Positions 35,814 to 44,308 of a stretch of 64,000 nucleotides of DNA are shown here, piece after piece. The position numbers and the translations under genes were made by a program. Origin of the DNA: Streptomyces spiralis (lineage in GTDB: Bacteria > Actinomycetota > Actinomycetes > Streptomycetales > Streptomycetaceae); contig NZ_BNBC01000013.1 in NCBI RefSeq assembly GCF_014654675.1, positions 1 through 64,000 of the forward strand, given 5' to 3'. Numbering within the stretch: position 1 is the stretch's first letter; each line of letters begins with the position of its first letter. The notes beneath the pieces are model-generated. The model made no database searches and was not told the origin of the DNA. It worked only from the letters and a program-made list of their open reading frames with translations.

Positions 35814-36782
35814 ATGACGCCCGGCAACAACGGCGCGAGCACGCCCGAGGACGACGACCCGTTCGGCTACCTGTACGCCGACGGTCAGGCCAACGGAGCC
35901 CAGCCGCCGTCCGGCGGTTACGGCTACCCGAACTCGGTCAACCGGGTCCGCGCCGTCGGCCAGCGTCAGTACGGCCAGCAGGTCGGCCAGCAGACCCCCA
36001 CGGCGCCCTACGGCCAGGTCCCGCAGCAGCAGGGCCAGCAGCAGGGCGCGTACGGCCAGCCGAGCGCTCACTACGCCGCTCCCGAGACCCTTCCCGGCGG
36101 TGCGCCGCCCAGCGGCCGCCGGGCCGCTCAGGGCGGCGGCACCGGCCGCCGGGGCCCGAACACCAAGGGCCTGCTGATCGGTGCCGTCGCGGTGGTCGCC
36201 GCGGTGGTCATCGGCATCAGCGTGGCCATGATCGGTGACAAGGGCGACGACAAGGGCGGGGACAACGCCGGCGGCACCACCCCCGCGGCCACCCAGAGCT
36301 CCCAGCCGTCCGCGTCCGCCAGCAGCAGCGTCGCGCCGGACGGCGAGCTGCCGAAGATCGACGCCAAGGCCCTGCTGCTCGGCGGCGGCGCCACCACCGC
36401 CTCCACCGTCAAGGGCGCCCAGGCCGACGGCGGCGTCTACGTGACGAACTTCAACACCGTCGGGGCCTCGGTCACCTGGACCGTCAACGGCATTCCCGAC
36501 GACGGCAAGTACACCGTCTTCGTCGGCTACGGCGTCCCGGGCAAGGACGGCACCGCGACCCTCACTGTCAACGGAACGCCGTCCACCACGGCCGTCAACC
36601 TGAAGAACTGGGCGAACGCCCCGGCGGGCGACTACGAGAAGGGCTGGACGAAGACGTACAACTACGTCCAGCTCAACAAGGGCACGAACACCATCAAGAT
36701 CTCGTGCGAGCAGGGCAACCAGTGCGACGCCAACCTCGACCAGCTGTGGCTGGCCAAAGGCTGGGTGAAGTCCGGCGGCTGA
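35814..36782 (+). CDS. membrane-anchored protein with C-terminal carbohydrate-binding-like domain
   Basis: A 322-residue type II membrane protein. A Gln/Gly/Tyr/Pro-rich cytoplasmic part (1-115, with QQQGQQQG) precedes one transmembrane helix (about 122-142, LLIGAVAVVAAVVIGISVAM). A Ser/Thr/Ala linker follows, and then a beta-rich external domain (about 185-320) that looks like a CBM35/CBM6 jelly roll (GVYVTNFNTVGASVTWTVNGIPDDG, TYNYVQLNKGTNTIKISCEQ). It probably binds sugars at the cell surface. GAGGAG precedes the ATG. The same gene follows cdgB in S. coelicolor as I recall. It converges on the PfkB kinase gene with a 13-base gap. Confidence 0.8.
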   Translation: MTPGNNGASTPEDDDPFGYLYADGQANGAQPPSGGYGYPNSVNRVRAVGQRQYGQQVGQQTPTAPYGQVPQQQGQQQGAYGQPSAHYAAPETLPGGAPPSGRRAAQGGGTGRRGPNTKGLLIGAVAVVAAVVIGISVAMIGDKGDDKGGDNAGGTTPAATQSSQPSASASSSVAPDGELPKIDAKALLLGGGATTASTVKGAQADGGVYVTNFNTVGASVTWTVNGIPDDGKYTVFVGYGVPGKDGTATLTVNGTPSTTAVNLKNWANAPAGDYEKGWTKTYNYVQLNKGTNTIKISCEQGNQCDANLDQLWLAKGWVKSGG

Positions 36783-36795
36783 CGGCGGCTGACCC

Positions 36796-37725
36796 TCAGG
36801 CCGCGCTGGCCTCCCCGGTCACCGCCACCCGCTCCAGCAGCTCCGCGTAGGCCGTGCGGTCGAACTCGCCGGCCGTCGGTGACAGCACCGTCGCCGTGGA
36901 CAGGGCCACCGCGCGGGCCAGGCGGTCCGGCCAGGGCAGGTGCTCCACCAGTCCGGAGAGCAGGCCCGCGACCGCCGAGTCGCCGGCGCCGGTCGGGTTG
37001 CCGTGGACGCGGGCGGGCGGGACGGCCCGCCACAGGCCCTCCGCGGTGTGCGCCAGGAGGCCGTCGACGCCCAGGGAGGCGACGACCGTGCGGGCGCCGC
37101 GCCGGCGGGCGTCCTGGGTGGCGCGCAGCGGCTCGTGGGCGCCGGTGAGCTCGGCCAGCTCGTCGGCGTTCGGCTTGATGATGTCGGGGCGTGCGGCCAC
37201 CCCGCGCCGCAGCGCCTCGCCGCTGGTGTCCAGCAGCACCGGCACGTTCGCGGCGCGCGCGGTGCGCACCAGGCCGGCGTAGGCGCCCACGGGCAGTCCG
37301 GGCGGCAGGCTGCCGCACAGCGCGACCGCCGAGACCGAGCCGAGCAGATCCTCGTAGACGTCCTGGAAGGCGGACCACTCGGCCGGGGTGATGACCGGGC
37401 CCGGCTCGTTGAGCTGGGTGGTGTCGCCGGTGCGCTCGTCCACGACCGCCACCGTGCGCCGGGTCGCGCCGGACACCGGGACCAGCGCGTCCACCACACC
37501 GGGCGTCGCCGCGAGCCGTTCGTGCACCTCGCGCCCGGTGGTGCCGCCCGCGAAGCCGGTGACGGTCACCGGATGACCGAGGGCGGCCAGCACCCGGGCC
37601 ACGTTGACGCCCTTGCCGCCGGGCCGCTCGGTCACCTCCGTCACCCGGTGGGAGACGTGGGGCCGCAGGGACGGCACCCGGTAGGTGATGTCGAGAGCGG
37701 TGTTCAGCGTGACCGTGAGGATCAC
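36796..37725 (-). CDS. PfkB family hexose kinase (1-phosphofructokinase type)
   Basis: A 309-residue sugar kinase of the ribokinase fold. The start is a GTG at 37725 (VILTVTLNTALDITY) with GGGGGAGG ahead of it. Family features are RPGGKGVNVARVLAALG near 33, a sugar-binding lid region, and the ATP/anion hole NPTGAGDSAVAGLL near 250 with the catalytic Asp. LacC/FruK-type kinases phosphorylate fructose 1-phosphate, tagatose 6-phosphate or similar; placement beside nagA suggests an amino-sugar or hexose phosphate role. A gap of 185 bases to nagA makes separate expression possible. Confidence 0.82.
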   Translation of the reverse strand: MILTVTLNTALDITYRVPSLRPHVSHRVTEVTERPGGKGVNVARVLAALGHPVTVTGFAGGTTGREVHERLAATPGVVDALVPVSGATRRTVAVVDERTGDTTQLNEPGPVITPAEWSAFQDVYEDLLGSVSAVALCGSLPPGLPVGAYAGLVRTARAANVPVLLDTSGEALRRGVAARPDIIKPNADELAELTGAHEPLRATQDARRRGARTVVASLGVDGLLAHTAEGLWRAVPPARVHGNPTGAGDSAVAGLLSGLVEHLPWPDRLARAVALSTATVLSPTAGEFDRTAYAELLERVAVTGEASAA

Positions 37726-37910
37726 GTGGGCCGACCTCCCCCGAGTAGGTGCGCCTGTCACGGCGTACGTACGCCTGGCATGACGTCCCGGACGTCCGCC
37801 GGGACTTCGATCATGCCAAACGGAGGGCGCACCGCCCAGACCTCGGACCGGCCATCCGGCCGACGGCCGGCCGGACGGCGTCCGAAGGCCAGGGCGTACG
37901 ACCGGACGGA

Positions 37911-39053
37911 TCAGCCCAGTTGGGGATCGACCACCCATTCGCCGCGCCGCATCACGCCCTTGAGCGCGAAGTCCTCGTCCAGCAGCACCAGGTCGGCGTC
38001 CTTGCCGGGCTCGAGGGAGCCCACCCGGTCGTCCATCCCGAGCAGCCGGGCGGGGTTGGCGGACAGGGCCCGTACGACGTCCTCGACCGGCAGCCGGTCG
38101 ACCGTCACCGCGCGCCGGAAGGCCCGGTCCAGGGTGAGCGTCGAACCCGCGATCGAGCCGCCCTCCACCAGCCGCGCCACGCCGTCGGCGACCTCGACCT
38201 CCAGCGGGCCGAGCATGTAGCGGCCGTCACCGCTGCCGGCGGCGTCCATGGCGTCGGTGATGAAGGCGACCCGGGCCGCGCCCGCGTGGTGGAACGCCAG
38301 CTCCAGGGCGGCCCGGTGCAGGTGCACCCCGTCGTTGATCAGCTCGACCGTGATCCGCTCGTCCTCCAGCAGCGCCGCGATGGGGCCGGGCGTGCGGTGA
38401 CCGAGCGTGGGCATCGCGTTGAACAGGTGGGTGGCGACGGTGGCCCCGGCGTCGATCGCCTCCCGCGTCTGCTCGTAGGTGGCGTCCGTGTGCCCGATCG
38501 CCGCGATCACCCCGTGCTCGGCGAGCAGCCGTACGGAGTCGATGCCGCCGGGCAGTTCGGTGGCGAGCGTGACCATCTTCGCGTGCCCGCGGGCCGCGTC
38601 GATCAGCTTGCGCACCTCGGCGGGGTCCGGGTGGCGCAGCAGCGCCTCGGAGTGGGCGCCCTTGCGGCACGGCGAGATGAACGGCCCCTCGAAGTGGATG
38701 CCCGCGATCTCGCCCTGCTCGGCCAGCTCCGACAGCAGTCCGGCCTGCTTGGCGAGGACGCCCATGTCGTCGGTGACGGTGGAGGCCACGACGGTGGTGG
38801 TGCCGTGGCGCCGGTGGGCGTGCACGGCGGTCAGCGCGTCCTCGGCCGAGCCGGAGAAGGAGGCCCCGCCGCCGCCGTGGTTGTGGATGTCGACGAAGCC
38901 GGGGACCAGCCAGTGTCCGGTGACGTCGAGGGTCTCGGCGTCCGCGGGGGCCCTGTCGGCGATCCGCGTGCCGTCGACGATCACACGGCCGCCGTCCGCG
39001 ATCCCGGTGGGCAGTACCACCCGGGCTCCGGTGAGAACCTTGCTAGGGGCCAT
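37911..39053 (-). CDS. nagA: N-acetylglucosamine-6-phosphate deacetylase
   Basis: A 380-residue amidohydrolase that removes acetate from GlcNAc-6-P to give glucosamine 6-phosphate. The metal-binding HxH is seen as VDIHNHGG (His57, His59). A central Glu (HFEGPFIS), two later His (TELPGG..HGVIAAIGHTDA, ATHLFNAMP) and the catalytic Asp (AFITDAMDAAG) complete the active site. It is seven bases downstream of the ROK kinase and clearly cotranscribed, forming nagK-nagA. Control by DasR is likely through the dre boxes ahead of nagK. Confidence 0.93.
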   Translation of the reverse strand: MAPSKVLTGARVVLPTGIADGGRVIVDGTRIADRAPADAETLDVTGHWLVPGFVDIHNHGGGGASFSGSAEDALTAVHAHRRHGTTTVVASTVTDDMGVLAKQAGLLSELAEQGEIAGIHFEGPFISPCRKGAHSEALLRHPDPAEVRKLIDAARGHAKMVTLATELPGGIDSVRLLAEHGVIAAIGHTDATYEQTREAIDAGATVATHLFNAMPTLGHRTPGPIAALLEDERITVELINDGVHLHRAALELAFHHAGAARVAFITDAMDAAGSGDGRYMLGPLEVEVADGVARLVEGGSIAGSTLTLDRAFRRAVTVDRLPVEDVVRALSANPARLLGMDDRVGSLEPGKDADLVLLDEDFALKGVMRRGEWVVDPQLG

Positions 39054-39060
39054 CAGCTGG

Positions 39061-39996
39061 CTACCTCCGGGAAGTCGTAGAAGCGTTGAGGAGATCCCAG
39101 GCGAGGAGCCCCGCGCCCAGGCATCCGGCGGTGTCCCCCAGGGCCGCGGGGACGATCGACGGCAGTTTCTGGAAGGTGACCCGCCGCCGGACGGCCTCCC
39201 GCAGCGGTGCGAACAGGGTTTCGCCCGCCTCGGCGAGCCCGCCGCCGATGATCAGCGTGCCCGGGTCCAGCAGGGTGAGCGCGGTGACCAGCCCGTCGGC
39301 GAGCGCGTCCACCGCCTCCTGCCAGACCGCCTGGGCGCGCGCGTCCCCGGACTGGACGGCCTTGGCGCAGTCCGCCGCGTCCGCGTCCGGGTCCCCGCAC
39401 GCCTCGGCCCAGGCCTGGCTGACCGCGGAGGCGGACGCGAACCGCTCCAGGCAGCCGTGCTGACCGCACGGACACGGGGTGCCCCCGGGCCGTACGACGA
39501 TGTGGCCGATCTCGCCGGCGAAGCCGTGCGCGCCCGCCTCCACCCGGCCGTCGATGCCGATGGCGCCCGCGATCCCGGTGCCCAGCGGGACGAAGAAGAA
39601 CCGGTCGGCGCCCTTGCCCGCGCCGATCCGGCCCTCGGCGAGCCCGCCGGTGCGCACGTCGTGGCCGAGCGCGACCGGGGCGCCGAGCCGCTCGGCGAGC
39701 AGGTCGCGCAGCGGTACGTCGCGCCAGCCGAGGTTGGCGGCGAAGGCGGCGATGCCGCGCTCCTCGTCGACGATGCCGGGCACGGCGACGCCGGCGGCGG
39801 CCGCGGGCTCGCCGAAGCGCTCGGCGCCGTACGCGCGCAGCTCGGCGGCGAAGCCGAGGATGCCCTCGACGACGGCGTCGGGCCCGCGCTCCCGGCCGGT
39901 CGGGCGGCGTGCCTGGTGGAGGAGGTCGCCGTCCGTGCCGACCAGCGCGGCCTTCATCCCGGTGCCGCCCACATCGAGAGCGATGACGTGTCTCAC
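39061..39996 (-). CDS. nagK: ROK family N-acetylglucosamine kinase
   Basis: A 311-residue ROK kinase predicted to phosphorylate GlcNAc with ATP. It has the phosphate loop DVGGTGMKAAL (8-18), the substrate region FVPLGTGIAGAI, the catalytic Asp in LGHDVRTGG and the ROK zinc signature CPCGQHGCLE. It lacks an N-terminal DNA-binding domain, so it is an enzyme and not a NagC/XylR-type repressor. The GTG at 39996 (MRHVIALDVGGTG) is preferred over the in-frame upstream extension into the promoter region. The operon partner nagA and the DasR-type boxes upstream support GlcNAc rather than glucose as substrate. Confidence 0.88.
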   Translation of the reverse strand: MRHVIALDVGGTGMKAALVGTDGDLLHQARRPTGRERGPDAVVEGILGFAAELRAYGAERFGEPAAAAGVAVPGIVDEERGIAAFAANLGWRDVPLRDLLAERLGAPVALGHDVRTGGLAEGRIGAGKGADRFFFVPLGTGIAGAIGIDGRVEAGAHGFAGEIGHIVVRPGGTPCPCGQHGCLERFASASAVSQAWAEACGDPDADAADCAKAVQSGDARAQAVWQEAVDALADGLVTALTLLDPGTLIIGGGLAEAGETLFAPLREAVRRRVTFQKLPSIVPAALGDTAGCLGAGLLAWDLLNASTTSRR

Positions 39997-40024
39997 AGGG
40001 GACAGTGTGGCCCGTCGACCCGCA

Positions 40025-40040
40025 AGAGGTCTAGTCCACT
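40025..40040. promoter_or_regulatory. DasR response element (dre), site 1
   Basis: AGAGGTCTAGTCCACT matches the DasR consensus A(G/C)TGGTCTAGACCA(G/C)T at 14 of 16 positions. It lies 29 bases upstream of the nagK start codon in the divergent nagK/binding-protein region. DasR is the GntR-type repressor of GlcNAc use, released by glucosamine-6-phosphate. Confidence 0.8.
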
Positions 40041-40042
40041 CA

Positions 40043-40058
40043 CCTGGTGTAGACCTAT
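40043..40058. promoter_or_regulatory. DasR response element-like (dre), site 2
   Basis: CCTGGTGTAGACCTAT matches the dre consensus at 12 of 16 positions, with an intact TAGACC half. Its centre is 18 bases from the first site, so two repressor dimers could bind on nearly the same face of the helix. It is 47 bases ahead of the divergent sugar-binding lipoprotein start. Confidence 0.6.
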
Positions 40059-40105
40059 CGTGTCCGCATGGTGAACAAGACAAACGGTTGGGGCTGAACA
40101 CAGCA

Positions 40106-41377
40106 GTGCAGCGGCGTAGGACAGGAATGATCGCGGTGGTGTCCGCACTGGGCATGACGACGGTCCTCGGCGGCTGCGGGAGCACCGGCTCCTCCGACGT
40201 GACTCTCAAGCTGGTCGCGGCCGACTACGGCGACTCGCCTGCCAACACCTCCCAGAAGTACTGGGAGCGGCTGGCCAAGGACTACGAGTCCCTGCACCCC
40301 GGTGTGAAGGTCGAGGTCAGCGTGTACTCCTGGACGGACGTCGACCGCAAGGTCAAGGAGATGGTCGACGCCGGCGACCCGCCGGACATGGCGCAGATCG
40401 GCGCCTACGCCGACTACGCCGACCGGGGGCTGCTCTACAAGGCCGACGACCTGCTCTCCATACCCGTCCAGGCCGACTTCCTCGGTCAGCTCTCCGAGTC
40501 CGGACAGGTGCGGCACGTGCAGTACGGCATCCCGTTCGCGGCCTCCACCCGGGTGCTCTTCTACAACAAGACCCTCTTCGACCGGGCCCACCTCACCCCG
40601 CCCAAGAACTGGGACCAGCTCGCCGCCGATGCCGAGGCGCTGAAGGCCGAGGGCGTGGAGTACCCCTACGCGCTGCCGCTGGGCCCCGAGGAGGCGCAGG
40701 CGGAGACCATGATGTGGCTGCTGAGCGGCGGCTCCGGCTACACCGACGACCTCGGCACCTACACCCTCAACTCCCCGCAGAACACCGAGACCTTCACCTG
40801 GCTCAAGGACGAGCTGGTCGGCAAGGGCCTGACCGGCCCCGTCGCCCCCGGCAAGCTCAACCGCGCCGACGCCTTCGCCGCCTTCGCCAAGGGCGACGTC
40901 GGCATGCTCAACGGCCACCCCACGCTGATGCAGCAGGCCGCCAAGAACGGCGTGAAGTTCGGCATGGTGCCGATGCCCGGCCGCAGCGGCACGCCCAAGT
41001 CCACCATGGGCGTCACCGACTGGATGATGGCCTTCAAGGAGAACGGCCACAAGGACCAGATCGGCGACTTCCTCGACTTCGTCTACAGCGAGAAGAACGT
41101 CCTCGACTTCTCCCGCGAGTACGACCTGCTGCCCGTCACCACCTCCGCCTCCGACGCGATGGCCGCCGCGCAGCAGGACAAGGACCTCTGGCCGTTCCTG
41201 GACGAGCTGCCGCTCGCCCAGCTCTACCCGGTCGGCAAGACGTCCTGGGCCGGGATCAGCGCGGACATCAAGCAGCAGATCGGCCAGACGGTGAGCCCCG
41301 GGGGCGACCCCACCGCGGTCCTGAACCGGCTCCAGGAAAAGGCGTCGGAGGCGGACAGCGCGGAGAGCGCCGGCTAG
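40106..41377 (+). CDS. extracellular sugar-binding lipoprotein (ABC transporter SBP)
   Basis: A 423-residue family 1 solute-binding protein. From the GTG at 40106 (MQRRRTG) the basic n-region is followed by a hydrophobic core and the lipobox LGGC near residue 22. The mature domain has the typical order (KLVAADYGDSPANTSQKYWERLAKDYESLHPGVKVEV at the start, YGIPFAASTRVLFYNKTLF, a MLNGHPTLMQQAA lobe). No permease or ATPase genes follow, so it must work with components encoded elsewhere. It shares the divergent, dre-containing promoter region with nagK, which hints at GlcNAc or chito-oligosaccharide uptake. The other possible start, 40127, would give a signal peptide lacking positive charges. Confidence 0.85.
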   Translation: MQRRRTGMIAVVSALGMTTVLGGCGSTGSSDVTLKLVAADYGDSPANTSQKYWERLAKDYESLHPGVKVEVSVYSWTDVDRKVKEMVDAGDPPDMAQIGAYADYADRGLLYKADDLLSIPVQADFLGQLSESGQVRHVQYGIPFAASTRVLFYNKTLFDRAHLTPPKNWDQLAADAEALKAEGVEYPYALPLGPEEAQAETMMWLLSGGSGYTDDLGTYTLNSPQNTETFTWLKDELVGKGLTGPVAPGKLNRADAFAAFAKGDVGMLNGHPTLMQQAAKNGVKFGMVPMPGRSGTPKSTMGVTDWMMAFKENGHKDQIGDFLDFVYSEKNVLDFSREYDLLPVTTSASDAMAAAQQDKDLWPFLDELPLAQLYPVGKTSWAGISADIKQQIGQTVSPGGDPTAVLNRLQEKASEADSAESAG

Positions 41378-41379
41378 GC

Positions 41380-41435
41380 CCTGTCGTCAAACTCCCGTCT
41401 GCCCTGCGGGCGGACGACGGGAGTTTGACGACAGG
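41380..41435. repeat. 56-base long palindrome (terminator and/or MITE-like repeat)
   Basis: The left arm 41380-41399 (CCTGTCGTCAAACTCCCGTC) and right arm 41416-41435 are perfect complements over 20 bases, with a 16-base loop that itself contains GCCCTGCGGGC. It begins right after the binding-protein stop and could end transcription. The length and perfection of the arms, and GGCCCTG/CAGGACC ends, also resemble short mobile palindromes found in multiple copies in Streptomyces genomes. Confidence 0.8.
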
Positions 41436-41492
41436 ACCCAGAGGGACCGCCGGGCGGGCGTCGTTGTCGGTCGCGGGGGCTACGGTGCACGT

Positions 41493-41753
41493 ATGGACGA
41501 CGTGGGCGACGAGCGGGAGGCGCGGGCGAGGAGCCTGGACCCCAGGGAACGGGACATCCTCGCCCTGGAGCGCCGCGGCTTCGCCGGCCCCGGCGCGAAG
41601 GAGCGCGCCATACGCGAGGAGCTGGGCCTGTCACCCGTTCGCTACTACCAGCTCCTCAACGCCCTCCTCGACGACACCCGCGCCCTGGCGCACGACCCGG
41701 TGACGGTGAACCGGCTGCGCCGGGTGCGGGAGGCGCGCCGGTCCGAACGCTGA
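41493..41753 (+). CDS. DUF3263 family protein
   Basis: An 86-residue, highly charged protein of the actinobacterial DUF3263 family. The core LDPRERDILALERRGFAGPGAKERAIREELGLSPVRYYQLLNALL reads as a helix-turn-helix-like unit (about 17-62), so DNA binding is possible, but no function is established. The tail VNRLRRVREARRSER is strongly basic. The gene lies 36 bases before otsB and is probably cotranscribed with it. Confidence 0.82.
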   Translation: MDDVGDEREARARSLDPRERDILALERRGFAGPGAKERAIREELGLSPVRYYQLLNALLDDTRALAHDPVTVNRLRRVREARRSER

Positions 41754-41789
41754 GGAGTGGTCGCGGCCCGCGGTGGATAGGTTCGGCAT

Positions 41790-42662
41790 ATGGGCAGCCA
41801 GGAAAGTCACGAGACGAACCCGAACAACGCCGGCCCCTCCCTGCCGACGCCCGCCACACCCGCCGGGCGCGACGGACTCGCCGCGCTGCTCGCGCACCCG
41901 GAGAAGGCGGTGATCGCCCTCGACTTCGACGGCACCCTCGCCCCGATCGTGGCCGACCCGGAGCAGGCCCGCGCGCACCCGGAGGCGGTGCCCGCGCTCG
42001 CCACGCTCGCACCGAAGGTGGCCGCCGTCGCGGTCGTCACCGGCCGCCCGGCCGGCGTCGCGGTCCGCCACGGCGGCTTCGCGGGTGTACCCGGCCTGGA
42101 GCACCTCGTCGTCCTCGGCCACTACGGCGCCGAACGGTGGGAGGCCGCCACGGGCACCCTCACCGCACCGGCCCCGCACCCCGGCGTGGCCGCCGTCCGC
42201 GCCGAGCTGCCGGGCTTCCTCGACCGGATCGGCGCCTGGCGCGGCACCTGGATCGAGGAGAAGGGCCGCTCCCTCGCGGTCCACACCCGCCGCGCGGACG
42301 ACCCCCAGGCCGCGTACGACCTGCTTCGCGAGCCCCTGACCGGGCTGGCCGCCCGCCACGGCCTGATCGTCGAACCGGGCCGCATGGTCCTCGAACTGCG
42401 CCCGCCGGGCATGGACAAGGGCGTGGCCCTGTCGGACTACGTCCGCGGCCTGGGCGCCACCTCGGTCCTCTACGCCGGCGACGACCTCGGCGACCTCCCC
42501 GCCTTCGCCGCGATCGAGAAGCTCCGCTCCAACGGCGTACCCGGCGTGCTGGTGTGCAGCGGCAGCACAGAGGTCACAGAACTCTCGGACCGAGCGGACC
42601 TGGTGGTGGAGGGCCCAGCAGGCGTGGTGCACCTACTGGGAACACTGGCAGCACACCTGTGA
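41790..42662 (+). CDS. otsB: trehalose-6-phosphate phosphatase
   Basis: A 290-residue HAD-superfamily phosphatase that converts trehalose 6-phosphate to trehalose. The nucleophile motif LDFDGTLAP is at 44-52 (Asp45, Asp47); VVTGRPAGV provides motif II near 87, and GDDLGDLPAF near 231 supplies the metal-binding Asp residues. The cap-domain GHYGAERWE and KGRSLAVHTRRAD segments are standard for OtsB. The gene is convergent with otsA, so the two steps of the pathway sit together but are not in one operon. Confidence 0.93.
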   Translation: MGSQESHETNPNNAGPSLPTPATPAGRDGLAALLAHPEKAVIALDFDGTLAPIVADPEQARAHPEAVPALATLAPKVAAVAVVTGRPAGVAVRHGGFAGVPGLEHLVVLGHYGAERWEAATGTLTAPAPHPGVAAVRAELPGFLDRIGAWRGTWIEEKGRSLAVHTRRADDPQAAYDLLREPLTGLAARHGLIVEPGRMVLELRPPGMDKGVALSDYVRGLGATSVLYAGDDLGDLPAFAAIEKLRSNGVPGVLVCSGSTEVTELSDRADLVVEGPAGVVHLLGTLAAHL

Positions 42663-42731
42663 CCGCACAGCCTGCGGGCAGTCGTGCCTCCCCCAGTGCT
42701 TGACGCCCGGGAGGTACCCCCTGGGCGGCAC

Positions 42732-42776
42732 GGGTGGGCGCAGGCGCCCCCCCGAGCGGGGCAAGCGCACCCACCC
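42732..42776. terminator. hairpin between convergent otsB and otsA
   Basis: GGGTGGGCGC near 42732 pairs with GCGCACCCACCC ending at 42776 apart from a two-base bulge, enclosing a C/G-rich loop. It lies in the 127-base convergent gap and could stop transcription from both sides. Confidence 0.55.
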
Positions 42777-42789
42777 CCAGCACCCCCAC

Positions 42790-44226
42790 CTACCTCAGCC
42801 GATCCAACTCCCGCAGCTGATCCAGGAACCACTGAGCCGGAGGGAGCGCCGTAGCCGCGGCAGTAAGCCGCTTCGTCCGCTCCGCGCGCTCCGCCCCCGC
42901 CATGCTCAACGCCTCGTGCAGCGCCCCCGCCGTCCCCACAACATCGAACGGGTTCACCCCCACCGCGTCCTCCCCCAGCTCCTCGTACGCCCCCGCCTCC
43001 CGCGACAGCACCAGCGCACACCCGGAGTCGGAGACGACCGGCACCTCCTTGGCGACCAGGTTCATCCCGTCCCGGATCGGATTGACCAGCGCCACGTCCG
43101 CGATCCGGTACGCCGCCAGCGACCGCGCGAAGTCGTCCTCGACGTGCAGCACGACCGGCCGCCACCCGGCGGTCCCGTACCGCCCGTTGATCTCGTCCGC
43201 GAGCCGCCGCACCTCCGCCGTGTAGTGCCGGTACACGGCGAGGTCCTGCCGCGAGGGGTAGGCGAACGCGAGATGCACCACCCGTTCGCGCCACTCGGGG
43301 CGGTCCTCCAGCAGCTGCCGGTACGCCAGCAGGCCCCGCACGATGTTCTTCGACAGCTCCGTACGGTCCACCCGGACGATCGTCCGGCGCGGGCCGCCGT
43401 CCGGGGCCGCGCCGATCTCCTCGCGCAGCGCCGCCATCCACTCGAAGACGTCCGCCCGGTGCGAGCGCTCCCGCAGGAACTCGGCGTCCGCGCCCAGCCC
43501 GTGCACCCCGACCCCGGTGCCCCCGAGGCCGCCCACGAGCGCCTCGCAGCACCCGGTGAACGCGTCCGCCCACCGCCGGGTGAGGAAACCCAGCCGGTCG
43601 GCGCCCAGCATCCCGCGCAGCACCTGCTCCGCGACGTCGTCGGGCAGCATCCGGAAGTAGTCCACCGGCGCCCACGGCGTGTGCGAGAAGTGCCCGATGC
43701 GCACATCCGGCCGGAAGTCGCGCAGCATCCCCGGCACCAGGGTCAGGTGGTAGTCCTGCACCACCACGGCCGCGCCCTCGGCCGCCTCCTCCGCAAGCGC
43801 CTCGGCGAAGGCCCGGTTGTAGGCCTCGTAGGACGCCCACTGGCGCCGGAACTCCTGGTCGAAGACGGGCTCCAGCGGGGTCTGGTACAGCATGTGGTGG
43901 ACGAACCACAGCACCGAGTTGGCGATGCCGTTGTACGCGTCGGAGAACACCTTCGGGTCGATGTCCAGCATCCGCACCTGCTGTCCGCCGGTCGCCTCCG
44001 ACGGCAGCCGGCGTTCGCCCTCGTAGCGGCGTACGGCCTCCCGGTCGGCGTCGCTCAGCGCGGCGCACACCCACACCGCGCCCGCGTCCGGCCCGATCGC
44101 GGACAGCCCGGAGACCAGCCCTCCGCCTCCGCGTCGGGCATGGAGCGAGCCGTCCTCGCGGATCCCGTACGAAACCGGCCCGCGATTGGACGCGACCAGC
44201 ACCTCGGCACCGTGCGTTGCAGCCAT
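42790..44226 (-). CDS. otsA: trehalose-6-phosphate synthase (GT20)
   Basis: A 478-residue retaining glycosyltransferase making trehalose 6-phosphate from a nucleotide glucose and glucose 6-phosphate. GGGGLVSGL (33-41) forms the donor phosphate loop, VVQDYHLTLVPGML near 156 is the acceptor-side motif (a Q replaces the usual H of HDYHL), and RVDRTELSKNIVRGLLAY plus NPIRDGMNLVAKEVPVV carry the conserved Arg, Lys and the C-terminal donor site. Full length. The donor preference (UDP-, ADP- or GDP-glucose) cannot be read; some actinobacterial OtsA enzymes use GDP- or ADP-glucose. Confidence 0.93.
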   Translation of the reverse strand: MAATHGAEVLVASNRGPVSYGIREDGSLHARRGGGGLVSGLSAIGPDAGAVWVCAALSDADREAVRRYEGERRLPSEATGGQQVRMLDIDPKVFSDAYNGIANSVLWFVHHMLYQTPLEPVFDQEFRRQWASYEAYNRAFAEALAEEAAEGAAVVVQDYHLTLVPGMLRDFRPDVRIGHFSHTPWAPVDYFRMLPDDVAEQVLRGMLGADRLGFLTRRWADAFTGCCEALVGGLGGTGVGVHGLGADAEFLRERSHRADVFEWMAALREEIGAAPDGGPRRTIVRVDRTELSKNIVRGLLAYRQLLEDRPEWRERVVHLAFAYPSRQDLAVYRHYTAEVRRLADEINGRYGTAGWRPVVLHVEDDFARSLAAYRIADVALVNPIRDGMNLVAKEVPVVSDSGCALVLSREAGAYEELGEDAVGVNPFDVVGTAGALHEALSMAGAERAERTKRLTAAATALPPAQWFLDQLRELDRLR

Positions 44227-44308
44227 GGTCTGGAACCTAGCCCGGGCCCCAAACGCTCAAACGTACGGTTCCGCTTCGTAGCCGGTGGTACCAGGGCGCG
44301 AGCGGGTT

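Noticed and set aside
39061..39996. ROK-type transcriptional repressor
   Set aside because: No N-terminal helix-turn-helix domain is present; the protein begins directly with the kinase phosphate loop.
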